Below the pieces are notes generated by a model, which searched no databases, was not told where the DNA came from, and was given only the letters and a program-made list of their open reading frames with translations. The position numbers and the translations under genes were made by a program. From Candidatus Nomurabacteria bacterium RIFCSPHIGHO2_01_FULL_39_9 (GTDB lineage Bacteria > Patescibacteriota > Minisyncoccia > Phycocordibacterales > DATEUR01): 12,298 bases of DNA. Where the stretch lies: positions 5,421-17,718 of the forward strand of contig MFTL01000019.1 in the NCBI GenBank assembly GCA_001786825.1, written 5' to 3'. Of the stretch, positions 1 to 8,120 are shown one piece after another (position 1 is the stretch's first letter; the number at the start of each line of letters is the position of its first letter).

Positions 1-3000
1 ATCAGGGTCTTACTTGGAATGCAATAAATAGTAATTTACAAAGTTCTGATATTCGAGCATTGGCTATAGATCCAGCAACAGGAAGCATTTACGCTGGTTT
101 TTGGGGTGGTGCAGGAATACAGAAATCGGTCAATGGTGGCGAAAATTGGACTGTTGCGAATTCAGGTTTAACGGGTAACATTTTTCACGCATTTGCTATA
201 AAAAATTCAATTATTTATGCAGCATCTGAAGCATATGGCGTATTCGCATCTTATAATGGTGGCACCAGTTGGACTCAAGAAACTACTGGTATGGGAAATA
301 AGAATACTCGGGCATTAGTTATTAATGATGCAAATTACGTTTTTGCTGGAACTTGGGGTAGTAGTGTGTATAGAGCTTCAATCGCTCCACCGCCACCTGT
401 ATCGCCGATTGACCAGACCAGCACAACTGCAGTTGTCGCTGCTGGTGGAACAGTAACTGTTGCTGGTGGAGTTGCAACTGTTGGTCTAACCGCCGCCACA
501 GCTGATGTTAATAATATAAAAACAACTTGTACTAATGCAACAGATGCGCAGTTTGTCGCCAAGCGTGGTCAAATTGCCGAATTTAGTTGCGTGGCCGGAG
601 ACGCAAAAGCAAAATTGATTTCTGCTACTGGTGTCACCGAGATGCCTGTTCGATGGATTGCAACTGGTTTTGCAACTATATCTGGAAAAGGAATTCAGAT
701 GGGAGACACGCTTACAACAAAAGGAACACTAACAACAGTTGGGGCAGAAATAAATGAAAGAGCAAGCTTGCTTGTTGCATTTGAGGCAAAAAAAATATTC
801 GCATCTGGTTTAGAGGCTACTTACTCCATCAAAAATGAAGGCGAAGCATTTAATTTAGCAAGTATTGCAACCGCTGTTGACGGTACAGTCTCTTCTAATG
901 AAACAATAAAATCAGACGGCCAAGCACGATTTGATTTAAGTAAAAGTGGTTATACTCGAGCAGTGGCTACTTTCCCTCGCGTTGGTTCGGGAATCTCTGC
1001 ATATTCAAGCAGTGTAGCGCTAAAGGATGACTCTGGTTACAGTACAATTGGGAAATATGAACGTAATGTCACAGCCGCCCCTGCTGCTATACAAACAACT
1101 CTTGAAGCTTATAACCAATCAAACGGAGTGGCTACAACCAGAGCTGATTATTGGACATTTGATCTTAACGCTAATCAAAAAGTTGGTATAGTTAATCTGC
1201 TTACTGAATATAATGTAAATTCAGCTAGCCGATTTGCAACTAATTTATCAGTAACAGGAGGCATTGTTTCAGTTAATGCGTATACCGCAAGTAATGGATT
1301 TAAAAGTACTCTAGAATTTGCGGATGGAAACCAAGGACAACTTGCAACTCGACAAGCAGGCTTCGGTGCCGCTTACTATCAACCGACACTATTAGGTGGT
1401 AGATACCCCGTTTTAAAAGCCAAGTTAAATTCAGCAGACCCAAGATATACCGAAGTCACTATAGATAATTTATATCAAGGTCAGGTCGCACTTCTAGGAT
1501 CATCGAATGGTGGAATGTCTGTTGGTGTCCCACAATCTTCTACAATAAAGGGATTAATTGGTGGATATGATGGAATGCAGGCAAACGTTTCCTACGAAAA
1601 TGCAGCACTTAATGCTGTTACTTATGCAGTAACATACCCAGATGCTGAAACAATTAACGTTGCATCGTCAGGTGATTTTAAAATGAACGGCGTACAAGCC
1701 CCTCTTGTTAGTGGTTTTAATACGTTATCTGCCAAAAGACTTGATTCTCAGTTAGTTGCCGCAGGATTTGGCGGCAGTTCTGTTAGCGCAGATGGTGGTA
1801 CAGCAGAAGCAATCCAGATCGCTGGCGGTTATGAGATTTCTCACAATACAACTAATACTGGATCGTTCTTAAGAGAAGAGGGACGCGGCGAAAGTGTTCT
1901 AGCTGGTAAAACAAAATGGCGAATAAATCAAATGGCAGATCGCACGATACATGAAACTAGCGAGGCATTTGCCATCGGCAGGCCGTTGGTTAGTTGGATA
2001 GGATCTGATTCGGACGATAAAATGTCTCTCCGCGTATCTTATCTTCAGAGTGGCGACATGGTTGTGGACGGCAAGAGGGGATCGCCTTTACTTAAACTGC
2101 ATGACGAAGATCCTACCGCGGCACCTCCTTGTACGAAAATGTCAGACTTAGTATCGAAAGAAAAAGCTTGCATGAAAAAACCGAGCATCGCCACCGTTGG
2201 TAATACTAACCTCAAGATGACTGCTTTTCCTATCAACCAACAAGATTTTGTTGAATTAAATGGAACCGTTAAGTCATCGACCAACTCATTGCAGTTTGTA
2301 CCGGCGTTTGCTCATATTTTGCGAACCGATTGCGGTCCAGAGACTGTTCTGACGGCAAGACCGGTTGGTACTAATAGTGATCCGCTTAGCTTGGTTACAA
2401 AAACCATTCAAGCGGATGGCACTCAAGAATTTAAAATGTCAGGCAGGAGCATCAGTGACGGCCCGGAAGCGATAGCGATGAGGGCGGATAAATCAGATCT
2501 CAGAGCTGTGTATCCAGCCAAAGATTTACAGGGCAACAGCTTGCATGGTGATAGAATATTCTCTGTCAATACTGTTTCAGGTAAAAGGATTGTTGAATAC
2601 AGAAAATATATTGGTGATTCATTTGGTCAAGTTAAAGGATTTACAATAAATCAAGCAGACACTGTTACTGGGCAGCTAAATGCTCAGCATGAATTAGTTA
2701 CTTACACTGATAGCGCCATTAATCCAAAAATTGAAATAAGTGCAACTGCTTCAGGTCTTCTTTTCGAAAATCTAGGCGCAGCAGATCAAAAAATTTCGTC
2801 GGTATGGAATGGTGTTAACGCGGCAGACTTTAAACTTTCGGCTATTGGTAATAAATTTGAAACAGTTGTGTCTGGTAAACAAGCTAATTATTCTGCCAGA
2901 ACTCAGGGTTTCGCGATGAAGGATCTTTCGATTCAAGGTGGTTATAATTCACTAAATGTGGACCAAGTTGTTGGTGTTTCTGCAGCTCTCGATAATGAAG

Positions 3001-4931
3001 AAGCTCGAGTTACCGGCCAGGCCTCTTCTATATTTCAGCTGGGTCACGGGATGAGGCGAGACCGTGATACAAGATTTGGAGAATTTGTGGATCAAAGCAT
3101 AAGCGGATCATACAATACTTATATCAGAGCCGACGCGAATTCCTTTGCCGCTGGTGCTAGTCCAGATCTTAGGTCTTCATTAATCACCCTGTCAAGCGCT
3201 AATCAAATAGCTGCGGGGATTGCGAACGAACTTGGTGTCAGTGCTGGAGATTTTCCTGCCGTTGCTGGTATTCAATTTGGAGAATCAGCAAATCTACAAA
3301 CCACAAAGCCGTTTAGAAAGATAGTCTCTTTTGAAACTGATCAAGACATTTCAGACGGGGACATTATCTTCAGCCGCACTGGTAGTCCGGTTAGGGATTT
3401 CAAAGCTAAGACCTTAGAGGATAAACAAACACTCGATGCTTATTTCACCAAGATTGGTAGACCTGATATCATGGTCTCGCTCTATCAATCCGAGAAAGAA
3501 ACTTTGGCTTCCGGCAAATTTAAAATGTCTTACTCATTTGATGTAGCTGGATACGGCAATATAACAGCTCATCGTGGTCGTCAGTTTATCAATAACATCA
3601 CAGATCGCGACAAAGACGGTGTTGCTAAAGTTTTTGAAGATAAATACGGTACCAATGATAATGACGCAGAAAGCAATCCCCTTGTCATAGGTGTTAATAC
3701 GACTAATATGACTACGGTCATTGGAGGTTGTAGGTCACCAATTAGAAGATTCCTCCGAAGAGAGATACTCGTTCCTTGTATAGAAAAGAATTCTCCTGTG
3801 TCTGCATCGCTTAATTTTACTGACGCTAATGGTCAAGTGCCTGTCAGGGATACAAATGGTAATGTTATAGGTCAACCGTTATTTACCGGAGGCTTTGTTA
3901 CAGTCGTTGTTGATTCTAAAATTGGAACTCTTAATATTAATGGCGAGCACCTAGCTCAACTGGCTTTAGACAAGACCAAGCTCTTCCCAAAGACCGAAAA
4001 GGTTTTCCTAAATACCTTGCTTCCTTACTCGAATCAAAATAGTATTAATCTCCAATTCCCAGTGGAGATCTACATGAAGAAAAATACAGTAGATCAATTT
4101 CCGAAAATTTGTACAGGATTTGTCAGAGTTCCTTTCACTGCCATTGATCACGCTTGCTTCAGAGAAAGACCACTTCTGCCTCTCAAGGAGTCTGATTTTG
4201 CTGTAGAAAATCTTTTTGACATAGACGGAGATATTGTCAAAGAAATCGAAGTTAAGCAAAGCCAGGTTAGGGGGTCAATACTTAACATCGTCGAGCCTGT
4301 AAACATAATCATTTCCAGCGCAACTCAAGAGGTGCCATTCGTTTACGATTCACCAGATAACTATTGGGATATTGTCACAAGTTTTGTGCCGCCAGTTGGT
4401 TGTACTTCAGACGTACCAGAACAGTCCGTTCATGTAGACCAAAGTGTTGAAGCAGCTGTCTTCACTTTAACTTGCGACTCCTCGCTCTTTGCTTCTAGAA
4501 AATCTAATTTAGCTCGCGCTAAATCTTCTCTAACTGCTCAAGCGGGCAAAGCTAACCCGAAAGCTCAAGATGCTGGGCCAGCAGATCAGGCAAATGCTGT
4601 CGCTCAAGGAATCGCTCGGGTTCGCACTGAAGCCAGAGATTGTACGATCCCCGGTTGCCCAAGCCAAACTGTTATTGGCGAAATGGCTGTCGCTTTTGCC
4701 AAGCCATCGCCAAAAGGACAAGAGCATGGCAAACCATTCAACGGCGAATCTGCTTCACTCTGGAGCACAGTCAAAGACCGTCTTGGCAAAAACGCGCCAA
4801 ACTCTCTTATCACTCAAATGGTTCGAGAAGTCGCTGAGAATAATTCGATCGCCATCCCTGAATGGGATATCAAGGGCAGAATTGATTCTCGCGCGCTATC
4901 AGCCACAGCGCTCAAAGTGCTAAGCTGGTAG
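1..4931 (+). CDS. Giant exported surface protein: beta-propeller repeats, beta-rich body, LysM-like C-terminus (5' partial)
   Basis: The frame is open from position 3 to the TAG at 4929-4931 and has no start in the window, so the N-terminus lies upstream; the TTG at 60 is internal. At least 1642 residues are visible (numbered from position 3). Residues 1-125 hold BNR/sortilin-type beta-propeller repeats with Asp-box-like SxNGGxxWT motifs at 42-50 and 83-91 and an earlier Trp at 5, a period of 41-44. A PPPP linker (about 128-134) follows, then roughly 1000 residues rich in Gly, Ser, Thr and Ala that I cannot assign. A DxDxDG loop (1201-1206) followed by YGTNDND resembles thrombospondin type 3 or other Ca-binding loops. 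An Ala/Gln/Lys-rich stretch leads to a LysM-like domain (about 1580-1642, Trp1587). There are 13 Cys. I infer an envelope-attached adhesin or fibre; binding partner unknown. The gene is sure, the function is not. Confidence 0.9.
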   Translation, partial: QGLTWNAINSNLQSSDIRALAIDPATGSIYAGFWGGAGIQKSVNGGENWTVANSGLTGNIFHAFAIKNSIIYAASEAYGVFASYNGGTSWTQETTGMGNKNTRALVINDANYVFAGTWGSSVYRASIAPPPPVSPIDQTSTTAVVAAGGTVTVAGGVATVGLTAATADVNNIKTTCTNATDAQFVAKRGQIAEFSCVAGDAKAKLISATGVTEMPVRWIATGFATISGKGIQMGDTLTTKGTLTTVGAEINERASLLVAFEAKKIFASGLEATYSIKNEGEAFNLASIATAVDGTVSSNETIKSDGQARFDLSKSGYTRAVATFPRVGSGISAYSSSVALKDDSGYSTIGKYERNVTAAPAAIQTTLEAYNQSNGVATTRADYWTFDLNANQKVGIVNLLTEYNVNSASRFATNLSVTGGIVSVNAYTASNGFKSTLEFADGNQGQLATRQAGFGAAYYQPTLLGGRYPVLKAKLNSADPRYTEVTIDNLYQGQVALLGSSNGGMSVGVPQSSTIKGLIGGYDGMQANVSYENAALNAVTYAVTYPDAETINVASSGDFKMNGVQAPLVSGFNTLSAKRLDSQLVAAGFGGSSVSADGGTAEAIQIAGGYEISHNTTNTGSFLREEGRGESVLAGKTKWRINQMADRTIHETSEAFAIGRPLVSWIGSDSDDKMSLRVSYLQSGDMVVDGKRGSPLLKLHDEDPTAAPPCTKMSDLVSKEKACMKKPSIATVGNTNLKMTAFPINQQDFVELNGTVKSSTNSLQFVPAFAHILRTDCGPETVLTARPVGTNSDPLSLVTKTIQADGTQEFKMSGRSISDGPEAIAMRADKSDLRAVYPAKDLQGNSLHGDRIFSVNTVSGKRIVEYRKYIGDSFGQVKGFTINQADTVTGQLNAQHELVTYTDSAINPKIEISATASGLLFENLGAADQKISSVWNGVNAADFKLSAIGNKFETVVSGKQANYSARTQGFAMKDLSIQGGYNSLNVDQVVGVSAALDNEEARVTGQASSIFQLGHGMRRDRDTRFGEFVDQSISGSYNTYIRADANSFAAGASPDLRSSLITLSSANQIAAGIANELGVSAGDFPAVAGIQFGESANLQTTKPFRKIVSFETDQDISDGDIIFSRTGSPVRDFKAKTLEDKQTLDAYFTKIGRPDIMVSLYQSEKETLASGKFKMSYSFDVAGYGNITAHRGRQFINNITDRDKDGVAKVFEDKYGTNDNDAESNPLVIGVNTTNMTTVIGGCRSPIRRFLRREILVPCIEKNSPVSASLNFTDANGQVPVRDTNGNVIGQPLFTGGFVTVVVDSKIGTLNINGEHLAQLALDKTKLFPKTEKVFLNTLLPYSNQNSINLQFPVEIYMKKNTVDQFPKICTGFVRVPFTAIDHACFRERPLLPLKESDFAVENLFDIDGDIVKEIEVKQSQVRGSILNIVEPVNIIISSATQEVPFVYDSPDNYWDIVTSFVPPVGCTSDVPEQSVHVDQSVEAAVFTLTCDSSLFASRKSNLARAKSSLTAQAGKANPKAQDAGPADQANAVAQGIARVRTEARDCTIPGCPSQTVIGEMAVAFAKPSPKGQEHGKPFNGESASLWSTVKDRLGKNAPNSLITQMVREVAENNSIAIPEWDIKGRIDSRALSATALKVLSW

Positions 4932-4963
4932 TAAAATAAGGTTTAAACACAACCAACCTCTCA

Positions 4964-5000
4964 AAAAAGAAAAACTGGGGATTCCCCAGTTTTTCTTTTT
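4964..5000 (+). terminator. Rho-independent terminator after the giant surface protein gene
   Basis: A perfect 17-bp stem (4964-4980 with 4984-5000) closes on a three-base ATT loop. The inner stem is CTGGGG/CCCCAG and the outer part is A-rich against T-rich, so the 3' arm itself supplies the U-tract. The symmetry would let it act on both strands, but both flanking genes are on the + strand. Confidence 0.92.
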
Positions 5001-5010
5001 ATAAAAATAG

Positions 5011-5016
5011 TATAAT
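5011..5016 (+). promoter_or_regulatory. Candidate -10 box (TATAAT) for the GEVED protein gene
   Basis: A consensus TATAAT lies directly after the terminator and would start transcription near 5023, giving a leader of about 22 bases before the ATG at 5045. No good -35 box stands at 16-18 bases upstream; that stretch is the terminator's T-rich arm. The leader has no Shine-Dalgarno sequence. Confidence 0.45.
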
Positions 5017-5044
5017 AAAGCTAATTAATAATAATCATTTTTAT

Positions 5045-7627
5045 ATGAAAACACTTATTCAAAAACACTTTTTATTCATTTCAGCAGTTGTCATTCTGGG
5101 AGTAGGTATCTTTTGGTACTTGATTTCTTCACCAAAACCACAAGCGGAAGTGGGAGGAGGAACACCGATTGTGCAAAAAATAGAAGAGATGCTCTTTATT
5201 AAAGCTGATGAAAATTGCCAAGAGCCATTTCATGAGTCTGGTCAGGTTAGCCCTCTTTGTTTAAAAGAAACTATTCTACTTGAAGGCCAAGTCGGGTTCC
5301 AACAAGCTGAAGAGGGTTATTTTTTCAGAAATGCTACTTTACAAGGTCGCAGCCAATTACTTGAGGCTGAATTGGCTTTAAATGTAAATGGTAATTTTGT
5401 CCAAGAATCTAAATTTTCTAATTTAGATTTCCCAGCCGAGGCTAGGTTAACAAAGGAGATGCAGTTTTTATTTCCGAATCTATTTTTAGCTTATGGCAAC
5501 AGTTCGCCAATGGATTATGTTCCATTTACAGAAGTCCCATTTACAAAAATAGAAGAAGGTATCATCAAGAGATTTCCGCCATTTTGGGGTAATCCACTTT
5601 GTTGGATAGCTGATCCAAATAGCGAAGATCCAAATAAACGACCAATTGCAGTTTACAAAGCGCCTCACCTTCAAGATCCAGTTGGTTGGATTATTAAAAA
5701 CTGCGATCAATTCTGGCCAGAAGAATATTATGGTTCTAACACAACTCCGCCGTCTCCTCAATCTTTCCCAACTGAAAGTTCTGAACACAATGTAATTTCT
5801 AAAGTGGAATTACAGTTTGAAAATGAATTAGATTCGGTTGTGTTACAAGGCCCGACAACTATCAGGCAATTGCCCGGCGAATCGGGAGTGATTGATACAG
5901 AAATGCTCGCGATGGATTTAACTGGCGGCGGGCTGACCTTAGTATCAGATCCGAATCAGCTAGTCAGTAGAGGAAAAGCAGAGCGGACATTTTCCTATCC
6001 TCTAGATTTTCCAGCCGACAGTTTCTTTGATGTTTTCTTCGATATTACGATTCCGGAATCAAATCATGACGGTGATACTCCAGGCGATGGTGAGATTCTC
6101 GATGGCGATGGTTTCCCAACAACAACAATTCAAAAACTAAAACCTTATTCTTCTTTTGAGGGTAATTGGCAGCCGGGCGTTCGTTTGACTTCAAGAATAA
6201 AAGAAATTCCTTGGTGGTGGAGCACTTTCTGTTCTAGTGGTCAAATTTATCTTTATACCGAAGAACAAATTAATAATGTTGAGAATTTCTATCCAGGCGA
6301 AACAGAGCCGGCACGAATTATTTATAATTTCTGCCAAGAAATTATTCCTTATGATTTTGGTGATGCGCCAGATGACGCGCAAGCGCCAAAATATCCAACG
6401 CTTCTTTCTAACAATGGCGCGAGACATTTAATGTTCTCTGCTTACAATGGATTTCCGATTTTAGGTAGTTTAATTGATGCTGATTCGGATGGTCAGCCCT
6501 CCTCTGGCGCAGACGGGGACAACTTCCTTGATATCAATGATGAAGCAGACGGCGTTCTGTTTGACGGGAGTTCGTTTAATATCGGCGGAACTTTAAGGGG
6601 TACAGCTTCAATTAATGGAACCGGTTTCTTGAACGCGTGGGCGGACTTCAATATTGATGGCGACTTCGCTGATGAAAATGAGCAGATTATAATTGATGAA
6701 CAAGTTTTGACTGGTAATTTTGAGTTTAATGCCAATATCCCAGAAGATGCCCACTTCGGTTTTAGTTACGCTCGTTTCAGATTGAGTCGTCAAGAAGGCT
6801 TGTCTTTTGATGGCGAGGCTCGAGATGGGGAGGTTGAGGATTATAAGATTGAATTATTACCAGCGCTATCTGAAGGAACTTCAAGCGGGGTTGATGACGA
6901 GGGCAATCTTAGTGTTTTTAAAGGTGAAGCATTAGTTACAAAATTGCCGCCGGGAACTTTAACTCTTGGCATGACGGTTGATGCGGAGCCGGGCAAAGCG
7001 CTTGTCAGTGGTGTTGTTCTGCTAGATGGTAAAACTAAACCGCTTTATATTGAAATAAAAGATGGAACTCGTTTTGTTTGTGTGATTGACGCCGAAGTAA
7101 CTAGCCTCGCCGAACTGCCAGAAGCTGGTGAAAATTGCAATGGCACAATCATTGAGTGCCCAAATGATGAAGATTCATACCCGTGTGAAATTGACGAACC
7201 TTACTATATTATAAGAGAACTTCGTAACTCCGGCGGATCAGAAGTCACACCGCCCGCCGCGCCACCAGCCGCGCCGGTTGCTGGTGGTGCTGTCTCGGTC
7301 GCTATTCTCCAGCAGATGTCGCAACAACAGCGGTTACAAGAGCAGCAACAATTGCAACAACAATTAGCGCAGGAAGTTACCTCCTCACAAAATATCCTGC
7401 CGTCAGTCACAACACCGCCAATGCCAAAAACCGCAAAAATAGGCAAAGGTTCTGTTTGGGCAATTGCTCGCGGAATGCTTGGTCCGACCGCAACAACCCC
7501 CGAACTTATCCAATTAACAAAAAGAATTCTTTTGTTGAACAATGTTTGTGAAAAAACATGGAAGATGACTGGCTGTAAATACAATTCTCGCAGATTGCCA
7601 TACGGTTTTCAATTTATTCTTCCTTAG
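5045..7627 (+). CDS. Membrane-anchored GEVED-domain surface protein with LysM-like C-terminus
   Basis: An 860-residue exported protein. Residues 8-28 are a hydrophobic signal or anchor segment after a Lys-containing start; no clear signal peptidase site is seen. Residues 30-435 are unrecognised apart from an Asp/Gly-rich acidic stretch near 340. A GEVED domain spans about 436-605: it opens YDFGDAP (436-442), continues with DADSDG, AWADFNIDGD and YARFRLS, and ends in the diagnostic DGEVEDY (594-600). GEVED domains occur in large secreted bacterial proteins; their role is poorly known. After an unassigned segment (610-720) come a Pro/Ala linker, a Gln-rich stretch (about 755-776) and a LysM-like domain (about 800-860) with Trp in SVW and a Cys pair spaced CEKTWKMTGC. 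It has 12 Cys. The ATG at 5045 is chosen because it directly precedes the hydrophobic segment. It probably works at the envelope with the upstream giant protein (inference). Confidence 0.93.
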   Translation: MKTLIQKHFLFISAVVILGVGIFWYLISSPKPQAEVGGGTPIVQKIEEMLFIKADENCQEPFHESGQVSPLCLKETILLEGQVGFQQAEEGYFFRNATLQGRSQLLEAELALNVNGNFVQESKFSNLDFPAEARLTKEMQFLFPNLFLAYGNSSPMDYVPFTEVPFTKIEEGIIKRFPPFWGNPLCWIADPNSEDPNKRPIAVYKAPHLQDPVGWIIKNCDQFWPEEYYGSNTTPPSPQSFPTESSEHNVISKVELQFENELDSVVLQGPTTIRQLPGESGVIDTEMLAMDLTGGGLTLVSDPNQLVSRGKAERTFSYPLDFPADSFFDVFFDITIPESNHDGDTPGDGEILDGDGFPTTTIQKLKPYSSFEGNWQPGVRLTSRIKEIPWWWSTFCSSGQIYLYTEEQINNVENFYPGETEPARIIYNFCQEIIPYDFGDAPDDAQAPKYPTLLSNNGARHLMFSAYNGFPILGSLIDADSDGQPSSGADGDNFLDINDEADGVLFDGSSFNIGGTLRGTASINGTGFLNAWADFNIDGDFADENEQIIIDEQVLTGNFEFNANIPEDAHFGFSYARFRLSRQEGLSFDGEARDGEVEDYKIELLPALSEGTSSGVDDEGNLSVFKGEALVTKLPPGTLTLGMTVDAEPGKALVSGVVLLDGKTKPLYIEIKDGTRFVCVIDAEVTSLAELPEAGENCNGTIIECPNDEDSYPCEIDEPYYIIRELRNSGGSEVTPPAAPPAAPVAGGAVSVAILQQMSQQQRLQEQQQLQQQLAQEVTSSQNILPSVTTPPMPKTAKIGKGSVWAIARGMLGPTATTPELIQLTKRILLLNNVCEKTWKMTGCKYNSRRLPYGFQFILP

Positions 7628-7668
7628 AGATACTGGGGATTTCTAATGTTTTCTTGGATTTTTATTTC

Positions 7669-7677
7669 TGGTATAAT
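7669..7677 (+). promoter_or_regulatory. Extended -10 promoter for the DUF378 gene
   Basis: TGGTATAAT is a full extended -10 element (TGn plus consensus TATAAT). Transcription would start near 7684, about 50 bases before the ATG at 7734. A -35 consensus is absent; the hexamer at 17-base spacing is TTTTCT. No terminator hairpin is seen between 7628 and this site, so read-through from the gene upstream may add to expression. Confidence 0.5.
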
Positions 7678-7733
7678 ATAACTACAACAAAGGTCAATTA
7701 TTAACAATTTATTAATTAAAAATTTTATATTTT

Positions 7734-8009
7734 ATGATGTGCAAACACTGTAGAAAAGGCGGACTCTGCCTCGTTAATCATATTTTAGTGCTCGTTGGAG
7801 GACTAAACTGGGGTTTAACTGGTATTGGTATGCTTCTTGGGATGAACCTAAATGTCGTTAACCTAGTTTTAGGCGGCGTGCCGGTTGTGGAATCAATCGT
7901 TTATCTCGTTATCGGTTTGGCGGCACTTTATATGTGCTTCGGTTGCCGTGGTGACAAATGTGGCGGTTGCGCTGGCTGTGAATCTTGCCAGATGCCAAAT
8001 ATGCAATAG
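7734..8009 (+). CDS. DUF378 family small membrane protein with CxxC clusters
   Basis: A 91-residue protein. Residues 13-67 match the DUF378 pattern: two hydrophobic segments, GGLNWGLTG in the first (22-30) and IVYLVIGLAALYM before the end of the second (55-67). The biochemical role of DUF378 is not known. This copy carries nine Cys outside the core: C3 and C6 as CxxC, C12, then C68xxC71 and a run C76, C79, C82, C85 at three-residue steps. Such spacing would suit binding of a metal or an iron-sulfur centre, or a redox role (inference). Both termini would lie on the same side of the membrane if the two helices form a hairpin. The start could also be the second Met (7737). The gene appears to be its own transcript, with an extended -10 before it and a terminator after it. 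Confidence 0.88.
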   Translation: MMCKHCRKGGLCLVNHILVLVGGLNWGLTGIGMLLGMNLNVVNLVLGGVPVVESIVYLVIGLAALYMCFGCRGDKCGGCAGCESCQMPNMQ

Positions 8010-8032
8010 AAAGAGCGAGTTAACGTATATTT

Positions 8033-8069
8033 AAAAGAAAAACTGGTCTTTAAAGCCGGTTTTTCTTTT
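8033..8069 (+). terminator. Rho-independent terminator after the DUF378 gene
   Basis: A 14-bp stem (8033-8046 with 8056-8069, one G-U pair) closes on a nine-base loop, and the 3' arm is T-rich and runs into further T. Its 5' arm, AAAAGAAAAACTGG, is identical to part of the 5' arm of the terminator at 4964-5000. Confidence 0.88.
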
Positions 8070-8080
8070 TTGCTAATTTG

Positions 8081-8089
8081 TGGTAAAAT
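8081..8089 (+). promoter_or_regulatory. Extended -10 promoter for the GT2-thioredoxin unit
   Basis: TGGTAAAAT is an extended -10 (TGn plus TAAAAT) directly after the terminator. Transcription would start near 8096, leaving about 25 bases before the ATG at 8121. The hexamer 17 bases upstream is TTTTCT, as at the DUF378 promoter, but both sit in T-rich sequence, so the match may mean nothing. Confidence 0.5.
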
Positions 8090-8120
8090 AACACTTGTCT
8101 AATAAAAATCAATAAATTCA

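Noticed and set aside
60..62. TTG at 60 as the start of the giant protein.
   Set aside because: The frame is open to the window edge and the upstream codons continue the propeller repeat pattern (GLTWN), so it is an internal Leu.
4570..4923. A 117-codon + strand frame inside the 3' end of the giant protein gene, with other frames at 4604-4813 and 4640-4837.
   Set aside because: The main frame runs through unbroken to a LysM-like end and a terminator. The alternative products are low-complexity with no recognisable domain, so I read them as shadows of the Ala/Gln/Lys-rich coding sequence.
7204..7584. A - strand 126-codon frame with a dense Cys cluster, which resembles a metallothionein-like protein.
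   Set aside because: The Cys run is the antisense reading of the CAA/CAG codons in the Gln-rich linker of the GEVED protein. No promoter or start context supports it.
7628..7668. A terminator after the GEVED gene, because of the ACTGGGGAT that recalls the 4964-5000 hairpin.
   Set aside because: The matching CCCCAG arm is missing and no stem of useful length forms.
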